Assembly (NCBI GenBank): GCA_026125835.1 | Contig: JAHCKJ010000020.1 | Coordinates: 1-15,465, forward strand | Source: Sphingopyxis sp. | GTDB taxonomy: Bacteria > Pseudomonadota > Alphaproteobacteria > Sphingomonadales > Sphingomonadaceae | Reading direction: 5' to 3' | Length of the DNA: 15,465 nt | Notes under the pieces: generated by a model | Told to the model about the DNA's origin: nothing | What the model saw: only the letters and a program-made list of their open reading frames with translations | The model's database searches: none | Part shown: positions 1-8,171 of the stretch, piece by piece | Layout of the letters: each line of letters starts with the position of its first letter | How positions within the stretch are numbered: the stretch's first letter is position 1 | Translations under genes and position numbers: made by a program

Positions 1-872
1 CCGGTGCCCACCTTCGACCGCCCGAAATCGAAGCGCGTACAGCCCTTCTCGCGCGCATGGCGCATCAGCGCAAAATACATCAGTTCATTGGCGCGCAGCC
101 GCCGCGCGTCGGCGATCCCGCCGCCCCAATAGGGCATCACCGTGCCGCGCCAATAGAGGCTGAGCACGCTCGCGACGGGTTTCCCGTCCTGCCGCACGGT
201 CAATATGTCGGCATCGTCGCCGAACGCATCGAGCACCGCATCGAACAGGGCTTTGGGGAACACCGGCGTCCCGAGGTTGCGGACGCTGGTCGCATAGACG
301 TGGTAATGATCGCGCCGCTCGCCCGCATCGCGTCCGCTGGTCACGGTCAATCCGCTGTCCAGCACCTTGCGCACTTCGGCACGCTGCTTGCGCGGGATCG
401 CGAGCAGTTCGGCATCGTCATCGCTGGCGAGATCGCGCGCGAAACCGGCATAAACGCCCTCTTCGCGCCGCCAGCCCTCGCCTTCCGGTTGCGGCCCGCC
501 ACGCAGTTCGACCGAAGCGACACCGAGCGATTGCGCCATCGCCGCCGCCCCCTCGGCCAGCGTCGCCGCCACCGCCGGGTCATCGGCCAAGATGCCGCCA
601 TCGACCGCAAAGCCGCTCCCGACCAGCGCCTGCCCGAACAGCGGCGAGCGGACATGGTGCAGCGGCAACAGGCCGGTCAGCCTCCCTTCGGCATCGCGCG
701 CCGTCACCAGATGGCATTGATGCCCGGTCGCCCGGGTGATCGCCTCGCACCAGGCGCGGCGGTGAAAGGGAGTCGCCTGCGGATGCGCCGCGACATAGGC
801 GTCCCATGCCGCCGCGTCGGACAGCGGCGCGCCGGAAAAGCCCTGCATCACCGGACGCGTCGGCGCATTCAC
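1..872 (-). CDS. XrtA/PEP-CTERM-associated FemAB-like (GNAT-fold) protein, 3' end cut by window edge
   Basis: I read 290 codons without interruption. This is the FemAB-related family of exosortase A loci (TIGR03019 as I recall it). FemAB proteins use the GNAT fold for aminoacyl or acyl transfer; the substrate of this branch is unknown. Visible family motifs are TPFHRRAWCEA near residue 37, the core IPRKQRAEVRK around 168, SVRNLGTPVFPKALF around 202, VASVLSLYWRG around 242, MPYWGGG, and FDFGRSKVGTG at the cut end. The FDFGRSK block is normally followed by a few dozen residues, now outside the window. I chose the GTG at 872, which gives an N-terminus MNAPTRPV and overlaps the deacetylase stop by four bases (GTGA). 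An ATG at 848 is the alternative. The gene is the last visible member of the minus-strand operon. The family call is firm; the biochemical role is not. Confidence 0.9.
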   Translation of the reverse strand, partial: MNAPTRPVMQGFSGAPLSDAAAWDAYVAAHPQATPFHRRAWCEAITRATGHQCHLVTARDAEGRLTGLLPLHHVRSPLFGQALVGSGFAVDGGILADDPAVAATLAEGAAAMAQSLGVASVELRGGPQPEGEGWRREEGVYAGFARDLASDDDAELLAIPRKQRAEVRKVLDSGLTVTSGRDAGERRDHYHVYATSVRNLGTPVFPKALFDAVLDAFGDDADILTVRQDGKPVASVLSLYWRGTVMPYWGGGIADARRLRANELMYFALMRHAREKGCTRFDFGRSKVGT

Positions 873-1729
873 GCCGCGGCGCGCCACGGCTCGGCGCGCT
901 GCTGCTGCGCCGCGAGCAACGCGTCGGCGCGCGTCCATTCGAAATCGGCGAGCAGCTTTTTCAGCTTGCCAGCCATGGCCGACAAGCCGCTGTAATGACG
1001 GATTTTCGACTTGATCGGCGCATCGACAACGCGCGGCTGGCCGGGGTCGATTTCCCACGGGTGGAAATAGAGGATCGCAGGATGCCCATCGGCGTTCATC
1101 CGCGCGATCGCCCAGCGCGTGAAGCCATAGGGCAGCATCCGCATGAAGCCCCCGCCCCCCGCCGCCAGCGTTCGCCCGGCAATGCGCGCCGTCGTCACCG
1201 GCCATTCGACCAGCTCGCTGCCCGGCACCGGCCGCCACGCATGGCGCGGGCTTTGCGGCCAGCCATAATGGTCATGCACGACCGGCGCGACGCTGCTCGA
1301 ATAGGCATAGCCCTGTTCGGCGAGGACCATATGCGCCCAGGGGGTGCGCGTATCGACCGAAAAGCTCGGCGCACGATAGCCGCGCACCGCGACGCCGCCC
1401 AGATCCTCGAGGATCGCCTGCGTCTGTTTCAGGTCGGCGGCAAATTCGTCCGCGGTCATGTTGAACACGCGCTTGTGGTCATAGCCATGGCTCGCAAGCT
1501 CATGCCCCGCGCCGACGATGCGCTTGATCAGCGCCGGATAGCGTTCGGCAACCCAGCCCAGGGTGAAGAAGGTCCCCTTGGCGCCCGCATCGGCGAAAAT
1601 CTGCAACACCGCGTCACAATTCGTCTCGACGCGGCACTCGAGCGTCGGCCAGTCGGCGCGGTCGATCGTACGCTCAAAGGCGCCGACCTGGAACCAGTCC
1701 TCGACATCGACCGACAGGCCGTTTTGCAT
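869..1729 (-). CDS. XrtA-system polysaccharide deacetylase (NodB domain plus DUF3473)
   Basis: A 286-residue protein that matches the exosortase-associated deacetylase family (TIGR03006 as I recall it). It would remove acetyl groups from the exopolysaccharide, probably in the periplasm, although I see no obvious signal peptide. The N-terminal SVDVEDWFQVGAFE carries the catalytic and metal-binding aspartates (D8, D11). The metal-binding histidines sit in ELASHGYDH (H81, H85), followed by the RGYRAPSFS motif (117-124) and the C-terminal LYFHPWEIDP (220-229) typical of the DUF3473 extension. All expected catalytic motifs are present and the length is normal. A Shine-Dalgarno-like AAGGTG lies about eight bases before the ATG. 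Its stop overlaps the start of the FemAB gene, and 45 bases separate it from the ATPase gene upstream. Confidence 0.95.
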   Translation of the reverse strand: MQNGLSVDVEDWFQVGAFERTIDRADWPTLECRVETNCDAVLQIFADAGAKGTFFTLGWVAERYPALIKRIVGAGHELASHGYDHKRVFNMTADEFAADLKQTQAILEDLGGVAVRGYRAPSFSVDTRTPWAHMVLAEQGYAYSSSVAPVVHDHYGWPQSPRHAWRPVPGSELVEWPVTTARIAGRTLAAGGGGFMRMLPYGFTRWAIARMNADGHPAILYFHPWEIDPGQPRVVDAPIKSKIRHYSGLSAMAGKLKKLLADFEWTRADALLAAQQQRAEPWRAAA

Positions 1730-1774
1730 CTTCTTTCACCTTCGTCGACCGGATAGCCGATTTCGCGACCGCTG

Positions 1775-2986
1775 TCAGGCCGCCCAGGTCTTCGACGTCG
1801 CCGGGTTCGGCGCATTCTCCGGATCGCGCTCGACCCATTCGATCAGCAGGTCGAGCACACGGCGCAGCGCGGCATCCTGTTCGACCAGCCGTTCCTCAAG
1901 CGACGCGACCTGCGCTTCGAGCGCGGCAAGCTGTTCGGGATCGATCGCCGGCTCGGCGGGCTTCGCATCGACGGTCAATTCCAGCGCATCGGCTTCGGCC
2001 GGCGGCGCGGCAAAGGGCGGGCGGTCGTCGGCAACACGCTGGGGCCATTCCGCCGCGGTTTCATTGGCGGGCGTGGGCGCAGCAAAGGGAGCGGGCGTGG
2101 GGGCAACCGCATTCGCGGCCGCCGCGACGACCTCATCCACCGGCAGCGGCGCCAGCGTCGACGCGTCGATGCCACGGTCGGCCTCGATCTCGGCGACCAC
2201 CGACCGCACATTCTGCGCGGTGATCCGCGTCATCTGTTCGACCGCGCCGTACAGCAGCAGGCGGCTGACCAGCACGTTCAATTTGCGCGGCACGCCCTCG
2301 CTGTAATCGAAAATTTCCTCGAACGCGTCGGGGCTGAAGCTGGGATTGCCCGTCCAGCCGACCTTGCCGAGGCGGTGGAGGATATAGGGTTCGACCTCCT
2401 CGGGCTCCATCGGGTCGAGGTGATGCGTCGCGATCACGCGCTGGCGCAATTGTTCCAGCGTCGGCGAATGGAACAAGGTCTGACGAAATTCCGGCTGGCC
2501 AAGCAGGAAAATTTGCAGCAGCGAATGACCGCCGAGCTGGAAATTCGACAACATCCTGAGTTCTTCGAGCGCCGAAATCGCCAGATTCTGCCCCTCGTCG
2601 ACGATCAACAGCGTGCGTTTGCCCGCGCGCGCCTGTTCGCGCAGATATTGCTCCATTGACCGCAGCAGTTCGGCCTTGCTCTCGCCTTCCCATTCGATCC
2701 CGAATTGTTCGGCGACCAGGCGGAGCAGATCGTCGCCCTCGACCTGCGTCGATACCAGCTTGACCGCGGTCAGCCGGTTGGCATCGATCGTGTTCATCAG
2801 ATGGCCGACCAGCGTTGTCTTGCCGGCGCCGACGTCGCCGGTGATGACGATAAAGCCCTCACCCTGCGCCAGGCCATAGCCCAGATAGGACATGGCTTTG
2901 CGGTGCGTGCCGCTTTCGAAATAGAAATGCGGATCGGGCGTCAGCTGGAACGGACGTCCGGTGAAGCCATAGAACTGATCGTACAT
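1775..2986 (-). CDS. XrtA-associated AAA ATPase, GspA/ExeA-like
   Basis: A 403-residue cytosolic ATPase of the exosortase-locus family (TIGR03015 as I recall it), related to ExeA/GspA secretion ATPases. It starts with the hallmark MYDQFYGFTGRPFQLTPDP. Walker A is GDVGAGKTT (50-58), Walker B is LLIVDEGQN (127-135), and GQPEF near 160 fits the sensor region. The ATPase core ends near residue 285. It is followed by an alanine- and proline-rich linker and a predicted coiled coil (about 345-395, heptad-like leucines), which suggests a partner-binding tail. The family sits beside the tyrosine kinase and beta-barrel genes in these loci and is thought to help assembly or export; the precise role is unknown. 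AGGA about eight bases upstream supports the ATG at 2986. Only 20 bases separate it from the preceding gene. Confidence 0.93.
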   Translation of the reverse strand: MYDQFYGFTGRPFQLTPDPHFYFESGTHRKAMSYLGYGLAQGEGFIVITGDVGAGKTTLVGHLMNTIDANRLTAVKLVSTQVEGDDLLRLVAEQFGIEWEGESKAELLRSMEQYLREQARAGKRTLLIVDEGQNLAISALEELRMLSNFQLGGHSLLQIFLLGQPEFRQTLFHSPTLEQLRQRVIATHHLDPMEPEEVEPYILHRLGKVGWTGNPSFSPDAFEEIFDYSEGVPRKLNVLVSRLLLYGAVEQMTRITAQNVRSVVAEIEADRGIDASTLAPLPVDEVVAAAANAVAPTPAPFAAPTPANETAAEWPQRVADDRPPFAAPPAEADALELTVDAKPAEPAIDPEQLAALEAQVASLEERLVEQDAALRRVLDLLIEWVERDPENAPNPATSKTWAA

Positions 2987-3006
2987 CGCAAAATTCCTGT
3001 TCGGGA

Positions 3007-4713
3007 TCAGAAGTTGTAACGCAGTCCCACCAAAGCTGAACCGATAAGCTGGCTGTTGAAGCCATCCTGGTCAAAGGCGTTCAGGCTGGCGGCCGCGGTG
3101 CCGGTCAACCGGCGCCAGAAACGCCGCGAATAGGCGGCCGACAGACCGGCCGACTGCACGTCGCTCGCCCCCGGCGCACCATTGTCGAAATAATTGACAT
3201 AGCCTGACAGGCTGAGATCGGAATCGGCATCGAGCTGGCGGCCTGCGGTCAGGAACAGATAATAGCTTTCGTCGGTGATGCCGTTCAGGCTGCCGATCGG
3301 CGAGAGCAGCGGGGCGAGCAGCTTGCGCTGATCGTAACCCAGCCCGACACCGTAGCTCCAGCGTCCGTAGCGCGATGCCATCGTCGCCTGAACCCCGCGG
3401 CTGCGATATTGTGCCGACGTCGCGTTGCCGAGCTGGTTTGTCAGGCATCCGCCGCCTTGCTGTCCGAAAACGCAGGGGTTGATGTTGCCGCCGATCGGGT
3501 TGCGCGTCGGGTCGAACTGGGTCGGCAGCGCCGCCAACCCGCCCGAAACCCCGCGGCCCAGGCTCGACAGCCCGTCATACACGCCGATCTGCAACGTCGT
3601 CGCATGGTCGGCACGATAGGAAAAGCTGCCGGTATAGATGGTATCGCCATAACGGCGCCCGACGCGGGCCGTCGCCGACGTGCGGCGGCTCGGTTGCCAC
3701 ATCACCCCGGCGTCCCAGATCAGTCCGTCGGTGTCGAACGACAGCTGGCGCGGGGTCGATTTGTCGGTGACAAAGCGCCCATTGGCGTCACGCACCGGCA
3801 CGCCATTTACGTCGAGAACCGGATCGCGCTGGCCGATTTCGATATCCTCGTAACCCACGCCGCCGAGCAGCGCGACAGTCGGCCCGATCGGCACCGTCAC
3901 ATCGGCGCGGGCATATTTTCCCTCGAACCGCTGGTCGAGCTGGCTCGCATCCTCGCGCTCGTAACCGCCCGACAGCTGCCAGCCGAACGGCAGCGCGCCG
4001 GGACGCGCGCCGACGCTCGCCCAGGCGACATGGTTCGTCGAACTGTCGAAAATGTCCTGCGGCTGGCTGCCCGGAGCAAGGATCGCGGGCGTATCGACGT
4101 CAACCTTGGTGTAGCCGAAGCGATAGCCGGCCCCGACGTCTAGCCCGCCGATGCGGCGCGTCAATGTTGGCCCGGCGTAAACCGAATAGAGATTGGCGAC
4201 ATTGCTGGCGTCGCCGATGAACAGGCCGCTGTCGGCGCCCTGCCCGTCGGTGCGGGTGCGCGTGGCAAGCGCGCCGCCTTCCAGATTGAGGCCGCGGGCC
4301 AGCTCGATACGGCCGCGGGCCAGGCCGCTGATAATATCCGAATCGCTCTGGCCACCGTTCCAGCCGAAGCGATGCTCGTATCGCACCGTCGCCGCCAGTT
4401 CGGCGCGCGTCGTCACAATCGCCGCGTCCAATCCCGCGGCGACCGTCGTGTAGGTGAGGACGTCGCCACCATTTTTCAGGTCGGCGGTCAGCACCTGTCC
4501 GACTTCCAGATACGGCACCACGTCGACCTGTCGCTTGCCGCGACGCGCCTCGGCCCGTTTCGCCGAACGACCGGATTCTGCCGCCGGGGTGCTCGCGGTC
4601 GCATCGTCGGTTCCCGAATCACCGGAAAATTGGGCGTGCGCGCCCGTTGCGGTGCCCGAAAGCAGCAGCGCGGCCAGCGTGGCGGTGCGCCGGATAGAGA
4701 GGATGGTGCGCAT
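3007..4713 (-). CDS. XrtA-system outer-membrane beta-barrel protein (TIGR03016-like)
   Basis: A 568-residue predicted outer-membrane protein. Residues 1-28 form a classic signal peptide with a hydrophobic core TLAALLLSG and an AHA-Q cleavage site. The mature part begins with a Ser/Asp/Ala-rich stretch and a basic segment, then VDVVPYLEVGQVLTADL, where the barrel starts. The rest is alternating amphipathic strands, and the chain ends in GLRYNF, the terminal aromatic typical of barrel proteins. A lone cysteine pair lies in NPCVFGQQGGGCL. The frame stays open upstream to 5082, but the start must be at 4713: a perfect AAGGAGG precedes it by six bases, the signal peptide begins there, and its ATG shares one base with the kinase stop (TGATG). 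It probably forms the export channel or an associated barrel for the polysaccharide. Confidence 0.92.
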   Translation of the reverse strand: MRTILSIRRTATLAALLLSGTATGAHAQFSGDSGTDDATASTPAAESGRSAKRAEARRGKRQVDVVPYLEVGQVLTADLKNGGDVLTYTTVAAGLDAAIVTTRAELAATVRYEHRFGWNGGQSDSDIISGLARGRIELARGLNLEGGALATRTRTDGQGADSGLFIGDASNVANLYSVYAGPTLTRRIGGLDVGAGYRFGYTKVDVDTPAILAPGSQPQDIFDSSTNHVAWASVGARPGALPFGWQLSGGYEREDASQLDQRFEGKYARADVTVPIGPTVALLGGVGYEDIEIGQRDPVLDVNGVPVRDANGRFVTDKSTPRQLSFDTDGLIWDAGVMWQPSRRTSATARVGRRYGDTIYTGSFSYRADHATTLQIGVYDGLSSLGRGVSGGLAALPTQFDPTRNPIGGNINPCVFGQQGGGCLTNQLGNATSAQYRSRGVQATMASRYGRWSYGVGLGYDQRKLLAPLLSPIGSLNGITDESYYLFLTAGRQLDADSDLSLSGYVNYFDNGAPGASDVQSAGLSAAYSRRFWRRLTGTAAASLNAFDQDGFNSQLIGSALVGLRYNF

Positions 4714-5735
4714 CACGCGCCTCCTTGGCCATAATAGGTGCCGAAGCGGCGACCGCCCGGCGAAAACTTCACCCCGTTGAGGAGCAGCTGGATATGCGGA
4801 CACGCGCCCATCAGGCCGATCGCGTCGCGCAGCGAAGATTCGAGCGTTTCGTCGGCGCGCACGACCATGATCGTCTGCCCGACATGCCCCGCCAGCACCG
4901 CGGCGGGCGATGCCGCCAGCACCGGCGGCGAATCGATGATCAGGATGCGCCCCGGTGCCCCGGTCTCGAGCTGGCCAAGCAGCGCTTCGGTGCGCGCCGA
5001 CGCAAGCAATTCGGTGTCGTGCATATGGCCGGTGCCCGCAGGCATCACCTTCAGCCCCGGAATATCGGTCTGGATCAGGCAATCGCCAACCGGCAGATGC
5101 GGATCGGCCAGCGCGTCCATCAAGCCCGGACCGTCGTCCAGCCCCAGCGTTTCGAGCACGCTCGGCTTGGCGATGTCGGCGTCGATCAGCAGCACGTCAT
5201 GGTCGGCCTCGACCGCCAGGCTGAGCGCCAGATTGACCGCGGAAAAGGTCTTGCCCTCGCCGGGGTTCGCCGACGCGATCAGGACGCGGTGGCCGCGTGG
5301 CAGGACCGGACGATTGCCGACACCGCCGAAATTGCGGATCAGCTCGCGCTTCACGATGCGATATTCTTCGGAGATGCCGGTAACCGGCGTTCCGGGCACA
5401 ATCATCCCGTGCGCGGCCAGCCGGTCGCGGTCGATCGTCCCTTGCCGTGTCGGCACCACCGCAGGCGCCGCCTTCGCGATTTCCTTGCGTGGCGAAGGCT
5501 TGGGCGTCGGCGCGGTTTCGACCGCGGGCGCCGCCTCGACGGCCGGGCCGACGTTTTCGGGGGGCAGGACCTCGGATACCGGCTCGGCCTTGACCTTCTT
5601 CGCCTTTTTCGGCGCTTCGGGCGGCAAGCTTGATACGTCGATTGTCGGCGCATTGGCCGCCGGATCGAGCCCGAACATATCGGCCGCGCGTTCGAGGAGC
5701 GAGGGCGGACGCTTGACTTTGCGTTGATCGTTCAT
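4713..5735 (-). CDS. XrtA-associated tyrosine autokinase (BY-kinase, CpsD/Wzc-cytoplasmic type)
   Basis: A 340-residue bacterial tyrosine kinase of the exosortase-locus type (TIGR03018 as I recall it), the cytoplasmic partner of the chain-length determinant. It cycles between phosphorylated and free forms to drive polymer length control. Residues 1-100 are a proline-, alanine- and lysine-rich linker. Walker A is SANPGEGKT (155-163), Walker A' is LLIDADIAKP (182-191), and Walker B is ILIIDSPPV (264-272). The C-terminus FGTYYGQGGA holds only two adjacent tyrosines, a short cluster compared with many BY-kinases. I chose the ATG at 5735 because GGGGGA precedes it by seven bases. A GTG at 5753 would overlap the chain-length gene by four bases and add six residues. 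Confidence 0.93.
   Translation of the reverse strand: MNDQRKVKRPPSLLERAADMFGLDPAANAPTIDVSSLPPEAPKKAKKVKAEPVSEVLPPENVGPAVEAAPAVETAPTPKPSPRKEIAKAAPAVVPTRQGTIDRDRLAAHGMIVPGTPVTGISEEYRIVKRELIRNFGGVGNRPVLPRGHRVLIASANPGEGKTFSAVNLALSLAVEADHDVLLIDADIAKPSVLETLGLDDGPGLMDALADPHLPVGDCLIQTDIPGLKVMPAGTGHMHDTELLASARTEALLGQLETGAPGRILIIDSPPVLAASPAAVLAGHVGQTIMVVRADETLESSLRDAIGLMGACPHIQLLLNGVKFSPGGRRFGTYYGQGGA
4720..4726 (-). promoter_or_regulatory. Strong Shine-Dalgarno AAGGAGG that fixes the start of the beta-barrel gene
   Basis: Read on the minus strand, AAGGAGG is followed by six bases and then the ATG at 4713. It lies inside the last codons of the tyrosine kinase gene, so the beta-barrel gene can be loaded independently of its coupled neighbour. 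It rules out the much longer upstream extension of the same open frame. Confidence 0.85.
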
Positions 5736-5749
5736 GTCATCGTCCCCCG

Positions 5750-7297
5750 TCACGCCACCATGCCGCGCTGGATAAATTCGGCGACCAGCAACAGGGCATA
5801 AAGCCCCACAAGCGCGCCGCCGCCGCCGGCAAGCCAGACGAGCCGCTTGCGCCGCTCGACATGGCGTTCGGGGGTGACCACCTCGGTAATCGATCCGATG
5901 ACCGGCAGGCCGCTGGCGCGTTCGAGCTTGGCCGCCGTGGCGTAGCTCGTCCGCACCTGGCCAAGGCCGAATGCGACCCCGATCCCGCCGCCGATCCCGG
6001 CAAGCAGCACCAGCGTCAGGAACATCGGACGGTTCGGTGCCGCCGGACTGGTCGGCTTCGTCGGCGGATCGAGCAGTTCGACCTTGATCGCATCGGTTTC
6101 GGTCTGCACGTCGCCGCGCAGGCGAACCTGTTCGCGCTGGCCCAGCAGCTTGTCATATTGCGCCTTGAACGCGGTATATTCGCCGTTGATGCGGTCATAT
6201 TCGGCCGCGATGCCGGGATTCTGGATCTGCTGGCTGGTGATCCGCGCGATGTCGCCGCTCAGCTGCGCCTTGCGCGCATTCAGCGCGCTGACGGTCGCCT
6301 GACGCTCGGCGCGCATCGCGGCGAGCGAGGCATAGGCCGGGTTCTGCGCGTTGCCGCCACCGCCGCCGCTATTGCCCTCGCCATCGGCGATGGCTTTCAG
6401 CGAGGCGATCTGGCTTTTCAGCGCCACAACATCGGGGTGCGCATCGGTCAGACCGCGCGCGCGCATCGCCGACAATTCGCTCTGCGCGCCGGCCAGCTGC
6501 TGGCGCGCCACGCCGCCGCCAACACCGCCCATGCCGGGGACGTTGATCGTTGCGGGGGTCGCGGCCAATTGTCCGTTGGCGGCTGCCAGCTGCGCCTGCG
6601 CCGCCACCAGCTGCGAATCGATCTGGCCGAGTTCGGCACGCGCCGCCTCGACACGCTGCGCGGGCGAACCCGCCCCGCCGGGAATAAGGCCGATATTCTG
6701 TGCTTCGAACGCGGCACGGCGCGCTTCGACCTCGCGCAACGCCTTTTCGCGGTCGGCGATCTGGGCATCGAGGAATTTCAGACCTTCGCGCGCGTTCATC
6801 CGCCCGCCGCGAAGCTGGTCGTCGCGAAACACGGTGATCAGGCTGTCGAGCACACCCGATGCCAGCCTGGCATTGTCGGCGTCCGACAGGCTGCCGATCG
6901 CGATGCTGGAGGTAATTTCAAAGATATTATCCTGTTGCGGGACAACTTTGATATTATTTTGCAGCATTGCGACCGCGCCTGCCTTGTCGCGCTCGTTCGC
7001 AGCCGCCGGCAGCAGCCCGGTCGTCACCGCGACCTTTTCCAGATTGCGCGCGCTGGTCAGCGTTTCGCGAATCTGGTCGATCCGCTGGCGCCCGCCAAAG
7101 GCGCCGCCGGGCGCTTCGTCGGGCAGGATTTCGTTGATATCGACCAGCAACCGGGCACGGCTGTCATAGCGGTTGGGGATCGAGGCGATCGCCAGCCAGC
7201 CCAGGATGCAGATGCCCCATGCCACCGCCAGCACGAGCCACCGGCGCGTCCAGACGCTGTGCAGCGCCACCCGGAATTCGTCGTAGAGGCTGTTCAT
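5750..7297 (-). CDS. XrtA-system chain-length determinant protein (Wzz/PCP family)
   Basis: A 515-residue inner-membrane polysaccharide co-polymerase (TIGR03007 as I recall it) that sets polymer length. The Wzz domain begins at the N-terminus, with a first membrane helix at about 20-41 (WLVLAVAWGICILGWLAIA). A long periplasmic region (about 42-420) is mostly coiled coil and is broken by two glycine-rich stretches near 255-263 and 307-316. A proline-rich motif (LLDPPTKPTSPAAPNRP) leads into the second membrane helix (about 425-446). A short cytoplasmic loop and a third hydrophobic segment (about 487-508) follow. The kinase domain is encoded separately just downstream, as in CpsC/CpsD pairs. 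The start at 7297 is the first ATG of the family's usual N-terminus. Forty-five bases separate it from the export gene. Confidence 0.93.
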   Translation of the reverse strand: MNSLYDEFRVALHSVWTRRWLVLAVAWGICILGWLAIASIPNRYDSRARLLVDINEILPDEAPGGAFGGRQRIDQIRETLTSARNLEKVAVTTGLLPAAANERDKAGAVAMLQNNIKVVPQQDNIFEITSSIAIGSLSDADNARLASGVLDSLITVFRDDQLRGGRMNAREGLKFLDAQIADREKALREVEARRAAFEAQNIGLIPGGAGSPAQRVEAARAELGQIDSQLVAAQAQLAAANGQLAATPATINVPGMGGVGGGVARQQLAGAQSELSAMRARGLTDAHPDVVALKSQIASLKAIADGEGNSGGGGGNAQNPAYASLAAMRAERQATVSALNARKAQLSGDIARITSQQIQNPGIAAEYDRINGEYTAFKAQYDKLLGQREQVRLRGDVQTETDAIKVELLDPPTKPTSPAAPNRPMFLTLVLLAGIGGGIGVAFGLGQVRTSYATAAKLERASGLPVIGSITEVVTPERHVERRKRLVWLAGGGGALVGLYALLLVAEFIQRGMVA

Positions 7298-7342
7298 CGG
7301 TTGCGGTCAGTCCTTGGCAAATCTGTGACGGGCGGCGGGGGT

Positions 7343-7999
7343 TCAGAACATGCTTTCGGGAATGATGATGACGTCGCCGGGCTGCAGCCGCACATTGGCG
7401 CGAATGTCACCCCGCTTGATGAGGTCGTTCAGCCGCAGGCCGAATTCCTGTTGCTTGCCGCTGCCCTTGTCGAAACGGACGAGTCGCGCTCTGTTTCCAG
7501 CCGCATATTCGCCAAGACCGCCGACTGCAATCATCGCGTCGAGCACCGTCATATTGGCGCGGAACGGGATCGAGGCGGGCTTTTCGGTCGCGCCGACAAC
7601 GCGGACCTGCTGCGAAAAGGTGCTGTTGAACGTCGTGACGATCACGCTGACGATCGGGTCGGTAATATACTGGCTGAGCTGCAGCTTGATGTCCTGCTGC
7701 AGCATCGTCGGCGTCTTGCCGACTGCGGGCATGTCGGTGATCAGCGGCGTCGTGATCCGTCCGTCGGGGCGCACCTGCACCTTGCCGCCCAGTTCGGGAT
7801 TGCGCCAGACAAAGATCTGGAGCTCGTCGAGCGGCCCGATGATATATTCCTCGCCCGGCCCTTCCTGGTTCTGGACAAAGGTCGCGCTGGGCAGCTGCGG
7901 CGCCGCGCCGCCACCGGTCGCGCACCCCGACAGGGCGGTGGCCGCGATACCGGAAACCAGCGCAGCCCGGGCAGCGCGGAGCGAGGGGGACGAAGCCAT
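7343..7999 (-). CDS. Polysaccharide export lipoprotein (Wza/OPX family, XrtA type)
   Basis: A 218-residue outer-membrane polysaccharide export protein (TIGR03027 as I recall it), the first gene of the visible operon. It begins with a lipoprotein signal whose lipobox is ALSGC, with lipidated Cys26. The poly-export domain follows from EYIIGPLDELQIFVWRNPEL (51-70) to about 130 and contains VRPDGRITTPLI. An SLBB-like domain then contains VRVVGATEKPASIPF and ends in LQPGDVIIIPESMF. I chose the ATG at 7999, with AAGG some ten bases upstream; a TTG two codons earlier in the same frame is unlikely. It would form the periplasmic/outer-membrane conduit that works with the chain-length determinant and kinase. 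The roughly 170 bases upstream are non-coding and hold a promoter candidate. Confidence 0.93.
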   Translation of the reverse strand: MASSPSLRAARAALVSGIAATALSGCATGGGAAPQLPSATFVQNQEGPGEEYIIGPLDELQIFVWRNPELGGKVQVRPDGRITTPLITDMPAVGKTPTMLQQDIKLQLSQYITDPIVSVIVTTFNSTFSQQVRVVGATEKPASIPFRANMTVLDAMIAVGGLGEYAAGNRARLVRFDKGSGKQQEFGLRLNDLIKRGDIRANVRLQPGDVIIIPESMF

Positions 8000-8112
8000 A
8001 ATCAATCAACCTTTCGTGCCGCTGACGGTTGCCGGGGCGCAAATCCCCGCGACGACAGCCATTGCGTCAGCATCCGTCCTTGCGCGAAAAGGGTGAACAT
8101 ACGGTTAGCCTT

Positions 8113-8141
8113 GCGATAAGTTTGCCCCGCAGCCGTCGCAA
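8113..8141 (-). promoter_or_regulatory. Candidate sigma-70-like promoter with inverted repeat upstream of the polysaccharide operon
   Basis: On the minus strand TTGCGA (8136-8141) and TATCGC (8113-8118) are separated by exactly 17 bases. They point at the export gene, whose start is about 115 bases downstream. The -10 match is weak. The same segment carries a 7-base inverted repeat (AGTTTGC at 8119-8125, GCAAACT at 8138-8144, loop of 12) that overlaps the -35 element and could be an operator. The motif CGATAAG also occurs twice, at about 8114 and 8149. It is in the only sizeable non-coding gap upstream of the seven-gene run, which is the main support. No experimental signal is visible from sequence. 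Confidence 0.35.
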
Positions 8142-8171
8142 ACTGTCCCGATAAGGAACAGAATTACACGG

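Noticed and set aside
57..1756. Two plus-strand open frames of more than 300 codons opposite the FemAB and deacetylase genes
   Set aside because: These are shadows of the minus-strand genes, with arginine-rich low-complexity composition and no recognisable domain or ribosome binding site.
5861..8119. A 752-codon plus-strand open frame opposite the chain-length and export genes
   Set aside because: It is antisense to two genes with clear family motifs, is rich in Arg/His/Ala/Asp as expected from the complement of GC-rich codons, and shows no domain.
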